The notes under the pieces: model-generated
Seen by the model: the letters and a program-made list of their open reading frames with translations, nothing else
The model's database searches: none
Told to the model about the DNA's origin: nothing
Translations under genes and position numbers: made by a program
Source: Campylobacter concisus
GTDB lineage: Bacteria; Campylobacterota; Campylobacteria; Campylobacterales; Campylobacteraceae
Assembly (NCBI RefSeq): GCF_001891085.1
Contig: NZ_JXUP01000011.1
Location: 1 to 37,370 of the forward strand
Direction: 5' to 3'
DNA length: 37,370 nucleotides
Shown here: piece after piece, positions 25,055-33,965 of the stretch
Position numbering within the stretch: position 1 is the first letter of the stretch
How the letters are laid out: every line of letters begins with the position of its first letter

Positions 25055-26772
25055 TGGACTATAATGAAAATAATCTAGCTTATTTTCAAAAAGAGATGGC
25101 GTATCTTGATGAAACAAGAGCTCTTTTTATCAAAAATTTTCCTAAAGTAGCACCCTTTTTAGATACTAAAAGCAAAGATCCTGATGTTGAGAGCATAATA
25201 GAAAATATGGCTATTTTAACATCTAGAATCAGGCAAGAATTAGATGAAAATATCCCACTAATCGCTGAGTCTTTAGTAAATATCTTAATGCCAAGCTATA
25301 CAAATCCTTTTCCATCAGTTTGTATGCAAGAATTTACCTTAAGAGATGACTTCTCTGGGGTGAGAGAATTTATACCAAAAGGAAGTATAGTTGAGTCAAA
25401 GCAGATCAATGGCATAACGTGCAAATTCCAAACGATCTTTGACATAAATTTGCTTCCATTAAAGATAACAAAAGCTTTTATGTCAAACAATAAGAGTGAT
25501 TATCTTCTAAATTTAAATATAAGCGTTATAAAGGACGAGCTTAGCACTAAAGAACTTGATATAGATTTTTTAAATTTATATCTTGGAAATAATGTTTACT
25601 TCTCTTCTACGCTCCTAATGTGGCTAAAAAATTACTTGAAATTTATTACAATAAGTTTTGAAGATAGCGATCAAGAGATAAAGTTAAGCCCTGATAAACT
25701 TAGTTTAGATGAGTTTGACGAGCGTTTGATAAAGAGTGATGAGTTTGGATTTGAAGCATTTGAGCTTTTAAAAGAGCTATCATTTTTTCCTTCAAAGTTA
25801 AATTTTGTGCGATTAAATGGGCTTAGCTTTCTTAAAAATTTTTCCGCAAAAAGCTTTAATATTAAATTTATATTTTCAAAAGATATGCCAAGTGGATATG
25901 TGCCAAGGCTAGAGTATTTTTCTCTTTTTGCTACGCCTGCAATAAATTTATTTGCAATGAGTGCCGAGCCTATTTTAAATAACAATAGACGAAGCGAATA
26001 TAGAATTTTTCTAGATCGCTCAAATATCGATGCTTATGAAATCGTTTCAATAAATAAGGTGGTCGCCCACAGTAGTAATAATGAAAAAAGGATATTAAAA
26101 AACTATAAAAGTTTTGAGAGATTTGAATTTTTAAATGATGAGCGAGCAAAAGATTATTATTTTGTCAGTAATAAAACAGATATAAAACTAAACTCTTATA
26201 AAGAAATTTCTTTTTTTAAAAGTGACTCTAAAGATCAGACCATTAGCATAGATGCACTTTGCTGCAATGGCGACTTGCCTTGTAAACTAAAACTTGGCGA
26301 GATAGATAGAGTGTTATCTCATCAAGGTGTAACAACTAAAAATTTAACTATTCCAACTAGTGTAAAGCGAGTAAAAATAGATGGAAATCTTCTTTGGAAA
26401 TTAGTTAGTATCTTATCTTTTAGCTATCAAAGTATACTAGAGAAGGGCTCTTTTTTAGCACTTCTTAATACCTTTAGTGCGCCAGATGATGAGTTTTTTA
26501 AAAAATTTGCCAACTCGCTTTATGATATAAAAACGAAGCAAATTTATAGAGTTGACCAAGGCTTTGCAAAAAGAGGGTTACTATGCATATTCTATATAGA
26601 TGAAAGCGAATTTGAGAGTATTGGAAATGTATATACTTTAGGTATAAATTTGGCTAAATTTTTATCAAAATTTGCCTCAATCAATTCATTTTGCGAGCTT
26701 AAAATAAAGTGTATAAAGAGTAAAATTTTGCTTAATTATGACTTTTTAGGTGGTACAAAAAAATTAATATGA
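25054..26772 (+). CDS. tssF: TssF baseplate wedge protein
   Basis: The 572-residue product opens with FQKEMAYLDETRALFIKNFPKVAPFL and contains DPDVESIIENMAILTSRIRQELDENIP and LVNILMPSYTNPFPSVC, hallmarks of TssF (VasA). The middle and C-terminal parts have GYVPRLEYFSLFATPAINLF and the QSILEKGSFLALLNTF segment. Two TssF copies and one TssG form each wedge. Its end overlaps the tssG start by ATGA. Confidence 0.93.
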   Translation: MDYNENNLAYFQKEMAYLDETRALFIKNFPKVAPFLDTKSKDPDVESIIENMAILTSRIRQELDENIPLIAESLVNILMPSYTNPFPSVCMQEFTLRDDFSGVREFIPKGSIVESKQINGITCKFQTIFDINLLPLKITKAFMSNNKSDYLLNLNISVIKDELSTKELDIDFLNLYLGNNVYFSSTLLMWLKNYLKFITISFEDSDQEIKLSPDKLSLDEFDERLIKSDEFGFEAFELLKELSFFPSKLNFVRLNGLSFLKNFSAKSFNIKFIFSKDMPSGYVPRLEYFSLFATPAINLFAMSAEPILNNNRRSEYRIFLDRSNIDAYEIVSINKVVAHSSNNEKRILKNYKSFERFEFLNDERAKDYYFVSNKTDIKLNSYKEISFFKSDSKDQTISIDALCCNGDLPCKLKLGEIDRVLSHQGVTTKNLTIPTSVKRVKIDGNLLWKLVSILSFSYQSILEKGSFLALLNTFSAPDDEFFKKFANSLYDIKTKQIYRVDQGFAKRGLLCIFYIDESEFESIGNVYTLGINLAKFLSKFASINSFCELKIKCIKSKILLNYDFLGGTKKLI

Positions 26773-27665
26773 ACAAAGAACTAAATCAAGCTTCTTTTTT
26801 TAAGTTAGTAAAAAACTGCCTAAAGCACCACGATAGAAGAGATATTTTTTTAAAAAATAGCCCAAGTTTTGCTTATCCGATTAATGAGCTTGAGAGCTTA
26901 AATAAAGAGGATGCAGTAAAAATCGTCGTAAATTTTATGGGTCTTTTGGGAAGTGGCTCGCATCTTACAAGCTATATTTTGGAGAAAATTTCAAAGAGTA
27001 GCGATAATAATTTCGAGAAATTTTTTGACTTTTTTGACAATTACTTGCTTTGGCTTTTCTTTGATAGCATTAGTCTAAAAAATTATGCAAGATCCTTTGA
27101 AAAAGAGCTTGATGATAAAATTTCAAAGATTTTATTGGATATATTAAACATAAGCAATAAAAAATTAGCAAAAAAATTCTTACCATTTTCTCCGCTTATT
27201 ATTAGCCAAAGAAGGCCTAAAAGAGAGATTGAGTTTGCCTTGCAGCGTCATTTTAATTTAAAAAATAAACTATTTTTGCTAGAAAATCTACCAAATCAAA
27301 TTTTCATAGCGCCTTCAAATTTAAATTCACTTGGTATCAAAAATAGGACTTTGGGCAGAAATTTTATACTTGGTAAAAAGCTTTTTGAGAAACAAACTAA
27401 GATAGCAGTTTATATAAATGGCATAGATTATGAAGAAGCTATTGATTTTTTCCCAAAAAGAAGAAAATTTAAAGAGCTTCAAGATACTCTTATCTTTTTT
27501 ACAAACAATGAATTTGTTGCTGATTTATACATAAAAATAAACTATTCTCCAAAGATGAAGCTAAGGCTTGGAATAGATGAAAGTTATAGTAAAATAGGCC
27601 TTGGTGCAAGGCTTAAAAGTAATAAAAATATGTCAAATTTTATAAAATTTAGGCTTTGCTCTTAA
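26769..27665 (+). CDS. tssG: TssG baseplate wedge protein
   Basis: The 298-residue product is typical of TssG (VasB): an N-terminal FFKLVKNCLKHHDRRDIFLKNSPSFAYP block, VVNFMGLLGSGSHL (the family's GL.G..G.LP-like site), FFDNYLLWLFFDSISLKNY, and a C-terminal GRNFILGKKLFEKQTKIAVY region. It is the last gene of the tssBCEFG unit. A short hairpin and the next promoter follow. Confidence 0.92.
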   Translation: MNKELNQASFFKLVKNCLKHHDRRDIFLKNSPSFAYPINELESLNKEDAVKIVVNFMGLLGSGSHLTSYILEKISKSSDNNFEKFFDFFDNYLLWLFFDSISLKNYARSFEKELDDKISKILLDILNISNKKLAKKFLPFSPLIISQRRPKREIEFALQRHFNLKNKLFLLENLPNQIFIAPSNLNSLGIKNRTLGRNFILGKKLFEKQTKIAVYINGIDYEEAIDFFPKRRKFKELQDTLIFFTNNEFVADLYIKINYSPKMKLRLGIDESYSKIGLGARLKSNKNMSNFIKFRLCS

Positions 27666-27688
27666 ATTTTTAGATATAAAATCTAAAA
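27663..27688 (+). promoter_or_regulatory. Promoter region of tssM-FHA with overlapping hairpin
   Basis: The 17-mer TAAATTTTTAGATATAA (27663-27679) is identical to the one in the tssJ promoter. An 8-bp stem, TTTTAGAT (27668-27675) and ATCTAAAA (27681-27688), overlaps it. TATTAT at 27696-27701 is an alternative -10. Confidence 0.5.
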
Positions 27689-27743
27689 TATTTGTTATTA
27701 TTACATTAAAGAAATATATTTATTTGTAAAAGGATGTGCATCA

Positions 27744-30700
27744 ATGGCATTTATCAATTACCTAAGAAGATTTTTTGTCTTTTTTAGATTTAAACACAGC
27801 ACCATTTTGGTAGCTTCTATTGCATTAAGCATCTTATTTTGGCTTTACGCTCCACTTATAGCTTTTAACGATGTATATAGCTTTGCTAGTATAAGTTCAA
27901 GAGTCACTATATTAATTACATTTTGGGCAGTTATTTTATTTTTTGTTTTAATCAAACCATTAATGCACTATTTAGCATCTCAAAAAGATGAAAAAAATAA
28001 CAAGCTGAAAGAGATAAAAAAAGAGTCTATGGATAGTTTTGGTAAGGCAAAAAGAAATTTTATGCTTTCTTTGAAAGATGCCAAAACAACATGGAAAAAA
28101 GATATAAATTTTAAAAAATTACCTTTAATAATGATAATGGGTAATGAAGGTGCTGGAAAGAGTGCGTTTATAAACTACTCAAATATCGAATTTCCACTAT
28201 CTGATAGTTTGGATACTTATAAAAAAATACACAAAAGTACAACAAACTTTAATCTTTACATTTCAAAATTTGGTGCACTTTTAGATACTGAGGGTATACA
28301 TTTTGCACAAGAGAGCTTGTATCAGCCAACAGCTACTGAAGAGCTTCCTGAGGATGATGTGGATAAAAATAGGGATTACTTGCTTAAAAAAAGTATCTGG
28401 AGTGAATTTTTACACTTTTTAAAACGAAATGATTTTAACGCTAGATTAAGTGGCGCGGTTTTAATCATAGACACTAAAAAATTCCTCGAAGGCACTCAAG
28501 AATATTTTGATGAATTAATTAGATATATGATAAAAAGAGTTAATGACTGCGAGAAACATCTAAATATTAAATTCCCTATTTATATTGTTTTTAGCAAACT
28601 TGACTTAATAGATGGTATGGGAGATTATTTCAGGCTTTTCAATGAAGATGTGGCAAATAAGGCTCTAGGAATAAACTTAGATCCAAATTTCTCAAAACAA
28701 TCACTAGAAACTGAACTAAAAGGCCTAAGTGAGTCACTATTTAAACATCTCATGAGTAAGAACTCTATTTCACACCTATTGGAGGATAAAAAACGTTCAT
28801 ATTTATTTTTAAAACAACTTGATAATTTTTTTGCTTTAGTGAAAGATTTTGTAACAAAGCTAAGCTCTCAAAATGCACTTAAAAATAGCTCAACCATAAA
28901 TGGAATTTATTTCGTCAGTGCTTATCAAGAAAATATACCTATAAACTACCTTACAAACACTATTTGCGATAGATATAACATCAAAAAACCACTTTTAAGA
29001 GCAGTAAATAACTATAGTAAACAAAGTTATTTTGTAAAATCATTTTTAAAAGAGATAGTTTTTAAAGCTAACTTAAATAAATTTGGTGCTCAAAATAGAT
29101 TTATAAAATTTGCAAATTTTGTTTTAGTAGCCATACTTTGTGCTGGAGTATATTTGGGTTCTAGTTTTATTCTAGATACCAAAAATATAAAAGAGCAAAA
29201 TGCTATAAATAATGCAAATAAAATTTCTTCATACCTTGATGGTAAAAAATACAAGGATCTCTCTCCGACACAAAAGATTGAGCTTCTAAATTTACTAAAA
29301 CAAAGTCTAAATGACTATCCAAGAATCTTTAGCGGCGATACTAAATTTGAGTATATAACACTAGATACTTCGTATAAAGGCTTTACTCCAGTTAAAGCAC
29401 TTTACTATGATTTGAATGCTGATTTTTTTAAAAATACAGTTTTAACTGAAATGGAAAATATACTAAAAAATGAAAGCGATCCAGATAAGCTAATAAAAGC
29501 ATTTTATATGTATGATTCGCTCTTTGACAAAGACTATACAAATGTGGATTTATTTAAAATTTGGATTAGCACAAACTGGGATAAATTTGAAAAATATGGC
29601 GTTGCAAAAGATGAATTCTTAGCTCATATTGAGGCTATTTTAAAGGCAGAAAATTTAAATATAACCGCAGATACAGTTGCTCAAAGTATAGCAAATACGA
29701 GACTATCACCTGTCCAAAGAGCACAAAGACTCTACTACATACTTGAGTTCATATCATTCAAAGACGATAAATCTTTTTACGATATTAAAAAAGATGTTGA
29801 AAATTTATACACAGTAGTCCAAGAAAAAGAAGCATTTAAGCCATTTAATAAAATTTATACAAAAGAAAATTTAAGAGATTTCTTGTCAAAGCTTAGCTCA
29901 AACATAGATCAAACAGCTGGAATAGAATCTTGGCTAATGGAGACAAATTCTTCTTTAAAAGATATTAGTTCAAATGATAAGAAAGAGCTAAGCATTGCTG
30001 TAATAGAGCTTTATTTGCAAAATTATACTGATAAGTGGAGCCAAATTTTAAGAGAAATAGAACCAAATGAATTTACCACAAAAAAAGAGGTCATAGAAGA
30101 GCTTGACATCTTGTCAAAGAGAGAAAATCCTTTAAATTCTTTAATAAAATTAACTAATCAAAATACAAATTTAAATGATGAGAATTTACTAAAATATATC
30201 TATTCTCTAGGATTTGCTTCAAGTGAGATAAAGCGTGTTTTCAGTGATTTTAGTGCTAAATTTACTAACTATCATGCGTTAAATTCTAATGACTTGCTAG
30301 ATATTATAAGCAATGATGTAACAAGCGTTTATAAAAAAGTTAGTGACTATAACTTCGAAATGCTTCAAAGCAACGATGATAAAATAGTTTATGCAATAAA
30401 TGGTATAAAAAATGAAAACGACCCATTTGTTGTCTTAAATAATGATGCTAAGAAGCTTCCAGATGAGTTAAATGAATATTATCAAAAGTTATCGACACTT
30501 GCGTGGAAACAAGTAGAAAATGGCGCTTCAGCACTTTTATCAACAGCATATAGAGATGATGTTTTTGATGATTTTGAAAGTCTTATCAAGCCATTTTATC
30601 CATTTAATGAACAATCTCCAAAGGCTGTCAGTATAGAAGAATTTAAAAGATTCTTTGGCAAAAACGGAACTTGGAATAGCTTTTATGATAGATATCTAAA

Positions 30701-31232
30701 ACAAATCTTAAGTAAAACCGCTGATGGTTATAAAGTAAGACCAAAATACGCAAAAGAGCTAAGATTTAGCAGAGATTTCCTTAAAAATATTGCCTATATA
30801 GACAGAATTTCAAATTTAATGCTTGATTCAAATGATGAGCTAAAATTAAATTATAATTTAAAAGCTGTCGACTTATCGGCAAATTTTAGCCATATAAATA
30901 TTAGTTATTCTAATAACTCTTTGACTTATGATCATACAATTGCCTCAAATTTGATAGTTTCAAGCAAAAATTTTGATATATCAACACAGTTTAAATTCAA
31001 TGCAGTTTCAAGCACTGGAAGCGAGAGAAAAGAGCTAAGCTTTGATGGAGAGTGGGGCTGGTATAAGATATTAAAAGCTTCAAATTTTAGTAGTGTTGGC
31101 GTTAGTACGCTTAATTTTGATGGTAGAAGAGATTCGTATTTTGGCTTTGAAGTAACACCAAATGGAGGAGAGCTTTTAGAGCTTATGGATATCATACCAA
31201 CGATAAATTTACCAAAGAAGATGCTTTATTAA
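27744..31232 (+). CDS. tssM: TssM (IcmF-like) inner-membrane protein with Walker A motif
   Basis: The 1162-residue product has two N-terminal membrane helices (near 19-38 and 48-70) and a cytoplasmic NTPase-like domain with Walker A GNEGAGKS (residues 133-140), then ALLDTEGIHF. A third membrane helix lies near 453-475 (FANFVLVAILCAGVYLGSSF). A large periplasmic part follows, with a strand-rich C-terminal domain (ELSFDGEWGWYKILKASNFS) that contacts TssJ. It spans the envelope and holds the docking complex. RBS AAAAGGATG. The FHA gene follows after 9 bp. Confidence 0.94.
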   Translation: MAFINYLRRFFVFFRFKHSTILVASIALSILFWLYAPLIAFNDVYSFASISSRVTILITFWAVILFFVLIKPLMHYLASQKDEKNNKLKEIKKESMDSFGKAKRNFMLSLKDAKTTWKKDINFKKLPLIMIMGNEGAGKSAFINYSNIEFPLSDSLDTYKKIHKSTTNFNLYISKFGALLDTEGIHFAQESLYQPTATEELPEDDVDKNRDYLLKKSIWSEFLHFLKRNDFNARLSGAVLIIDTKKFLEGTQEYFDELIRYMIKRVNDCEKHLNIKFPIYIVFSKLDLIDGMGDYFRLFNEDVANKALGINLDPNFSKQSLETELKGLSESLFKHLMSKNSISHLLEDKKRSYLFLKQLDNFFALVKDFVTKLSSQNALKNSSTINGIYFVSAYQENIPINYLTNTICDRYNIKKPLLRAVNNYSKQSYFVKSFLKEIVFKANLNKFGAQNRFIKFANFVLVAILCAGVYLGSSFILDTKNIKEQNAINNANKISSYLDGKKYKDLSPTQKIELLNLLKQSLNDYPRIFSGDTKFEYITLDTSYKGFTPVKALYYDLNADFFKNTVLTEMENILKNESDPDKLIKAFYMYDSLFDKDYTNVDLFKIWISTNWDKFEKYGVAKDEFLAHIEAILKAENLNITADTVAQSIANTRLSPVQRAQRLYYILEFISFKDDKSFYDIKKDVENLYTVVQEKEAFKPFNKIYTKENLRDFLSKLSSNIDQTAGIESWLMETNSSLKDISSNDKKELSIAVIELYLQNYTDKWSQILREIEPNEFTTKKEVIEELDILSKRENPLNSLIKLTNQNTNLNDENLLKYIYSLGFASSEIKRVFSDFSAKFTNYHALNSNDLLDIISNDVTSVYKKVSDYNFEMLQSNDDKIVYAINGIKNENDPFVVLNNDAKKLPDELNEYYQKLSTLAWKQVENGASALLSTAYRDDVFDDFESLIKPFYPFNEQSPKAVSIEEFKRFFGKNGTWNSFYDRYLKQILSKTADGYKVRPKYAKELRFSRDFLKNIAYIDRISNLMLDSNDELKLNYNLKAVDLSANFSHINISYSNNSLTYDHTIASNLIVSSKNFDISTQFKFNAVSSTGSERKELSFDGEWGWYKILKASNFSSVGVSTLNFDGRRDSYFGFEVTPNGGELLELMDIIPTINLPKKMLY

Positions 31233-31241
31233 GGATAAAAT

Positions 31242-32162
31242 ATGCAACAAATAGCAGCAGTTATACAAAATTACGATAAAGCGTCAAGCTTTTCAGCTCA
31301 ATTTATCATTTTTGATGAAAATGGCGGTGATATAGGCTCATTAGACACTACAAAATTTTCTTGTAATGATATGAGCGATTCAATCGCACCAAAACACGCT
31401 CATGTTGGATTTGAAGAGGGGGTTTTCACAATTTGTGGCTATAAAGATTGTGAAATTTTTTATAGTGATTCATATTCAAAGCTTCCAGATGACTATGAGA
31501 GCGTCATAAATTTGGGCGATGTCTTTAGGATAGGGGAGTTAAAATTTATATTTATAGACCCTTCTAGGATTGATGAATATATAGGAAAAGCCCATAAGAT
31601 AATAGAAAATACGAAAAATTTTGACAAGCTTGATGATAAACGTTTTGAGCCAGTTGGTAAAATTTCAAATGTTGATTTTAAAGAAGAACCAAAGATAAAC
31701 TCATTAATAAATGAGAAAAAAGATATCACTTTAAATGAAAATGCGCACGATGCAGTTTTAGATTTAAATGAGATAGCTCAAAATTTTAACGAAGAAGAAA
31801 ATGCAAATAATCAAAATATGCTTACTGCAAAAAGCATGGATGAGCTTTTGACAAAGATAGTTGGGAGTATAAAATTGCAACCAAATATGAGCCCTATAAG
31901 TGAGCAGACTAGGACTTTAAATACAAAAGATATGGAAACAATCATGAAAACTCTTCCTCTTAGTGACTCGACAGAACTAATAAATACTGTTTTGGTTAAG
32001 CTTATATGCAAAGAGCTATATAGCCAAATGTATGATATAGTCGAGAATAACTCATTTTTTAAATATCTTTCAGGAGCCGTACTAAAAAGCACTAAGGAAG
32101 ATAAGGAAGCGTTTAATTACCTATTGCATAAAGCTCTTCAAAGCTATATGTTAAAAAAGTAA
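31242..32162 (+). CDS. T6SS-associated FHA-domain protein (TagH/Fha-like)
   Basis: In this 306-residue product, residues about 15-105 form an FHA-like domain (GGDIGSLDTTKFSCND, SDSIAPKHAHVGFEEGVFTI, NLGDVFRIGELKFIF). The canonical G-R...S..H core is partly changed. The C-terminal 110 residues (TKDMETIMKTLPLSDSTELI to LQSYMLKK) are helical, like the T6SS FHA C-terminal domain. FHA proteins usually bind phosphothreonine after PpkA-type phosphorylation, but no PpkA or PppA gene is in the window, so it may be structural or respond to a kinase elsewhere. Same operon as tssM. Confidence 0.82.
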   Translation: MQQIAAVIQNYDKASSFSAQFIIFDENGGDIGSLDTTKFSCNDMSDSIAPKHAHVGFEEGVFTICGYKDCEIFYSDSYSKLPDDYESVINLGDVFRIGELKFIFIDPSRIDEYIGKAHKIIENTKNFDKLDDKRFEPVGKISNVDFKEEPKINSLINEKKDITLNENAHDAVLDLNEIAQNFNEEENANNQNMLTAKSMDELLTKIVGSIKLQPNMSPISEQTRTLNTKDMETIMKTLPLSDSTELINTVLVKLICKELYSQMYDIVENNSFFKYLSGAVLKSTKEDKEAFNYLLHKALQSYMLKK

Positions 32163-32194
32163 TGTTTTTAATAAAACAGAAAGTAAATAAAAGA

Positions 32195-32200
32195 TAGAAT
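32195..32200 (+). promoter_or_regulatory. Possible promoter -10 of hcp
   Basis: TAGAAT in the 65-bp gap before hcp lies 27 bp upstream of its ATG. A separate hcp transcript would fit the high demand for tube protein. Confidence 0.35.
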
Positions 32201-32227
32201 AATCCAAACTTTTTAATAGGAGTAAAT

Positions 32228-32749
32228 ATGTCACAACCAGTGTATATTAAAGTAAAAGGTTCTACACAAGGACTTATTTCAAGTGGTGCTTCAACAGAAG
32301 CTAGTATAGGTAATCGCTATCAGTCAGGTCACGAAGATGAGATCATGGCTCAAGAGGTTTCTCATATAGTAACAGTTCCAACTGATCCACAAAGTGGCCA
32401 ACCATCAGGTCAAAGAGTCCATAAGCCATTTAGTTTTACTACATCTTTAAACAAAGCTGTTCCACTTCTTTACAATGCTTTAACACAAGGCGAAAGACTT
32501 CCAGAGGTTGAGATCTATTGGTATAGAACATCAACTAGTGGTGGTGCTGAGCATTTCTTTACTACAAAACTAGAAGATGCAACTATAACAGATATTACTC
32601 TAGTAAGTCCAAATGCTCAAGACAAGCTAAACAGCGACAAAACAGAGCTTTTCAAAGTTTCAATGAACTATAGAAAGATAGTTTGGGAACACGTAGCTGC
32701 AGGCACAAGCGGAAGCGACGACTGGAGAGAAGCTACTAAAAAAGCTTAA
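32228..32749 (+). CDS. hcp: Hcp (TssD) tube protein
   Basis: The 173-residue product is a full-length Hcp: SQPVYIKVKGSTQGLISSG, a GHEDEIMAQEVSHIV block, RVHKPFSFTTSLNKAVPLLY, LPEVEIYWYRTS, and NYRKIVWEHVAAGTSGSDDW at the end. It forms the hexameric tube rings pushed out by the sheath. Strong AGGAG site. A hairpin at 32756-32774 follows directly. No effector extension is present. Confidence 0.96.
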   Translation: MSQPVYIKVKGSTQGLISSGASTEASIGNRYQSGHEDEIMAQEVSHIVTVPTDPQSGQPSGQRVHKPFSFTTSLNKAVPLLYNALTQGERLPEVEIYWYRTSTSGGAEHFFTTKLEDATITDITLVSPNAQDKLNSDKTELFKVSMNYRKIVWEHVAAGTSGSDDWREATKKA

Positions 32750-32755
32750 AACTAA

Positions 32756-32774
32756 CCTAGGGTTTACCCCTAGG
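32756..32774 (+). terminator. Terminator-like hairpin after hcp
   Basis: A 7-bp GC-containing stem, CCTAGGG (32756-32762) and CCCTAGG (32768-32774), lies just after the hcp stop. The T run after it is poor. A second perfect palindrome, CTTCTAGCTAGAAG (32789-32802), follows within 15 bp. Confidence 0.6.
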
Positions 32775-32862
32775 ATTAATAAAATCATCTTCTAGCTAGA
32801 AGGACACAGATGAGCCCTTTTTATCTTTATCTTTTAAATTAATATGATATGCGAAATGCGAT

Positions 32863-33423
32863 ATGAAACACCTAGTTATAATCATATTTCTCATAACATC
32901 TTTATATTCACATGAAGCAAACTGCACGGATATGCTTGGGCTCATTTTTAATAAAAATTTAAGTGACGCTGAAACGGCTAACTATATAAAATACTACATA
33001 GATGATCTTGGATGTGATACTAATGCTAGTATAAATTTACCAAATTTCACAATGAAAGCTAGTTTATTAGAATTTGCATATAGCACAAATAAGCCTAAAA
33101 GTATTGACGAGATTTTAGAGAAAGGTGCAGTACATAATGTATGGTTGGCTGGTTCAATAGGATTAGACTTTCTGCTTTTTTTCGAAGAAAATGGTGTTAA
33201 GCTAGAAGGACAGTCCCCAAGTCCTAAGTTGTTTGAATTTATTAAAACTCAAAAATATAAAGAATTTAAAGAAGAGAAATTTAAGCTAATTAAAAAACTC
33301 TTAGAACATGGACAAGACCCAAGAGGCTATATTCTTTTGCAGAAAGTACTAACGCTTGTAAATGACGAAGAGGATTTAGATAATTTATTAAAGAATAGAA
33401 CTCAAAAGGAATTAGTGCAATGA
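32863..33423 (+). CDS. Exported ankyrin-like protein, candidate T6SS immunity protein (copy 1)
   Basis: The 186-residue product has a signal peptide (KHLVIIIFLITSLYS). The mature part begins HEANCTDMLGLIF and holds ankyrin-like helix pairs, e.g. SLLEFAYSTNKPKSIDEILE and KFKLIKKLLEHGQDPRGY. It is a tandem paralog of the next gene, with which it overlaps by ATGA. Together they sit between hcp and vgrG and run into vgrG. A periplasmic protein in two diverged copies beside vgrG suggests immunity to a toxin acting in the periplasm. This is inference; the family is not recognised. No clear ribosome binding site; the ATG was chosen because the signal peptide follows it. Confidence 0.7.
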   Translation: MKHLVIIIFLITSLYSHEANCTDMLGLIFNKNLSDAETANYIKYYIDDLGCDTNASINLPNFTMKASLLEFAYSTNKPKSIDEILEKGAVHNVWLAGSIGLDFLLFFEENGVKLEGQSPSPKLFEFIKTQKYKEFKEEKFKLIKKLLEHGQDPRGYILLQKVLTLVNDEEDLDNLLKNRTQKELVQ

Positions 33424-33965
33424 AGCAATTGGCAATAATCATATTTCTCATAACATCTTTATATTCACACGAAGCAAATTGTACGGATATGTTCGCTGCT
33501 ATATTTGATAAAAATGTAAGTGATGAAAATACCACTAAAATCATAGATTACTATATAGACAAGTTTAATTGCGATACGAATATAACTTTTAAAAGTAATG
33601 AACTTAGATATGAGCCAAATTTATTAGAAATCGCCTTTTTAATGAAAAAATTTAAAACTTTTGATGACCTTTTAGATAAAGGCACAAAACCAAATGGTAG
33701 ATTAGCTTTTTCTATGGGATCAGAATTTTTGTTCTTTTTTCAAGATAATGGAGTTGGATTTGAGAGTAAAATACCTAGCAAGGAGCTACTAGAATTTATA
33801 AAAACTCAAAAATATAAAGAATTTAAAGAAGAGAAATTTAAATTAATTAAAAAGCAACTACAATACGGACAAGACCCTAAAGACTACAAATATTTAAAAT
33901 ACATTTTGAAACTCATAAATGATGAAAAAGATTTAGATAATTTACTTAATAGTTGGAAAAAATAA
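33420..33965 (+). CDS. Exported ankyrin-like protein, candidate T6SS immunity protein (copy 2)
   Basis: The 181-residue product is a paralog of the preceding gene. The first ~24 residues are nearly identical (IIIFLITSLYSHEANCTDM), and so is FIKTQKYKEFKEEKFKLIKK later on. The middle is diverged (YEPNLLEIAFLMKKFKTFDD). The ends therefore look conserved while the centre is variable, as expected for paralogous immunity proteins of differing specificity. The signal peptide indicates the periplasm. The stop overlaps the vgrG start (TAATG at 33963-33967), so the three genes are translationally coupled. Confidence 0.7.
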   Translation: MKQLAIIIFLITSLYSHEANCTDMFAAIFDKNVSDENTTKIIDYYIDKFNCDTNITFKSNELRYEPNLLEIAFLMKKFKTFDDLLDKGTKPNGRLAFSMGSEFLFFFQDNGVGFESKIPSKELLEFIKTQKYKEFKEEKFKLIKKQLQYGQDPKDYKYLKYILKLINDEKDLDNLLNSWKK

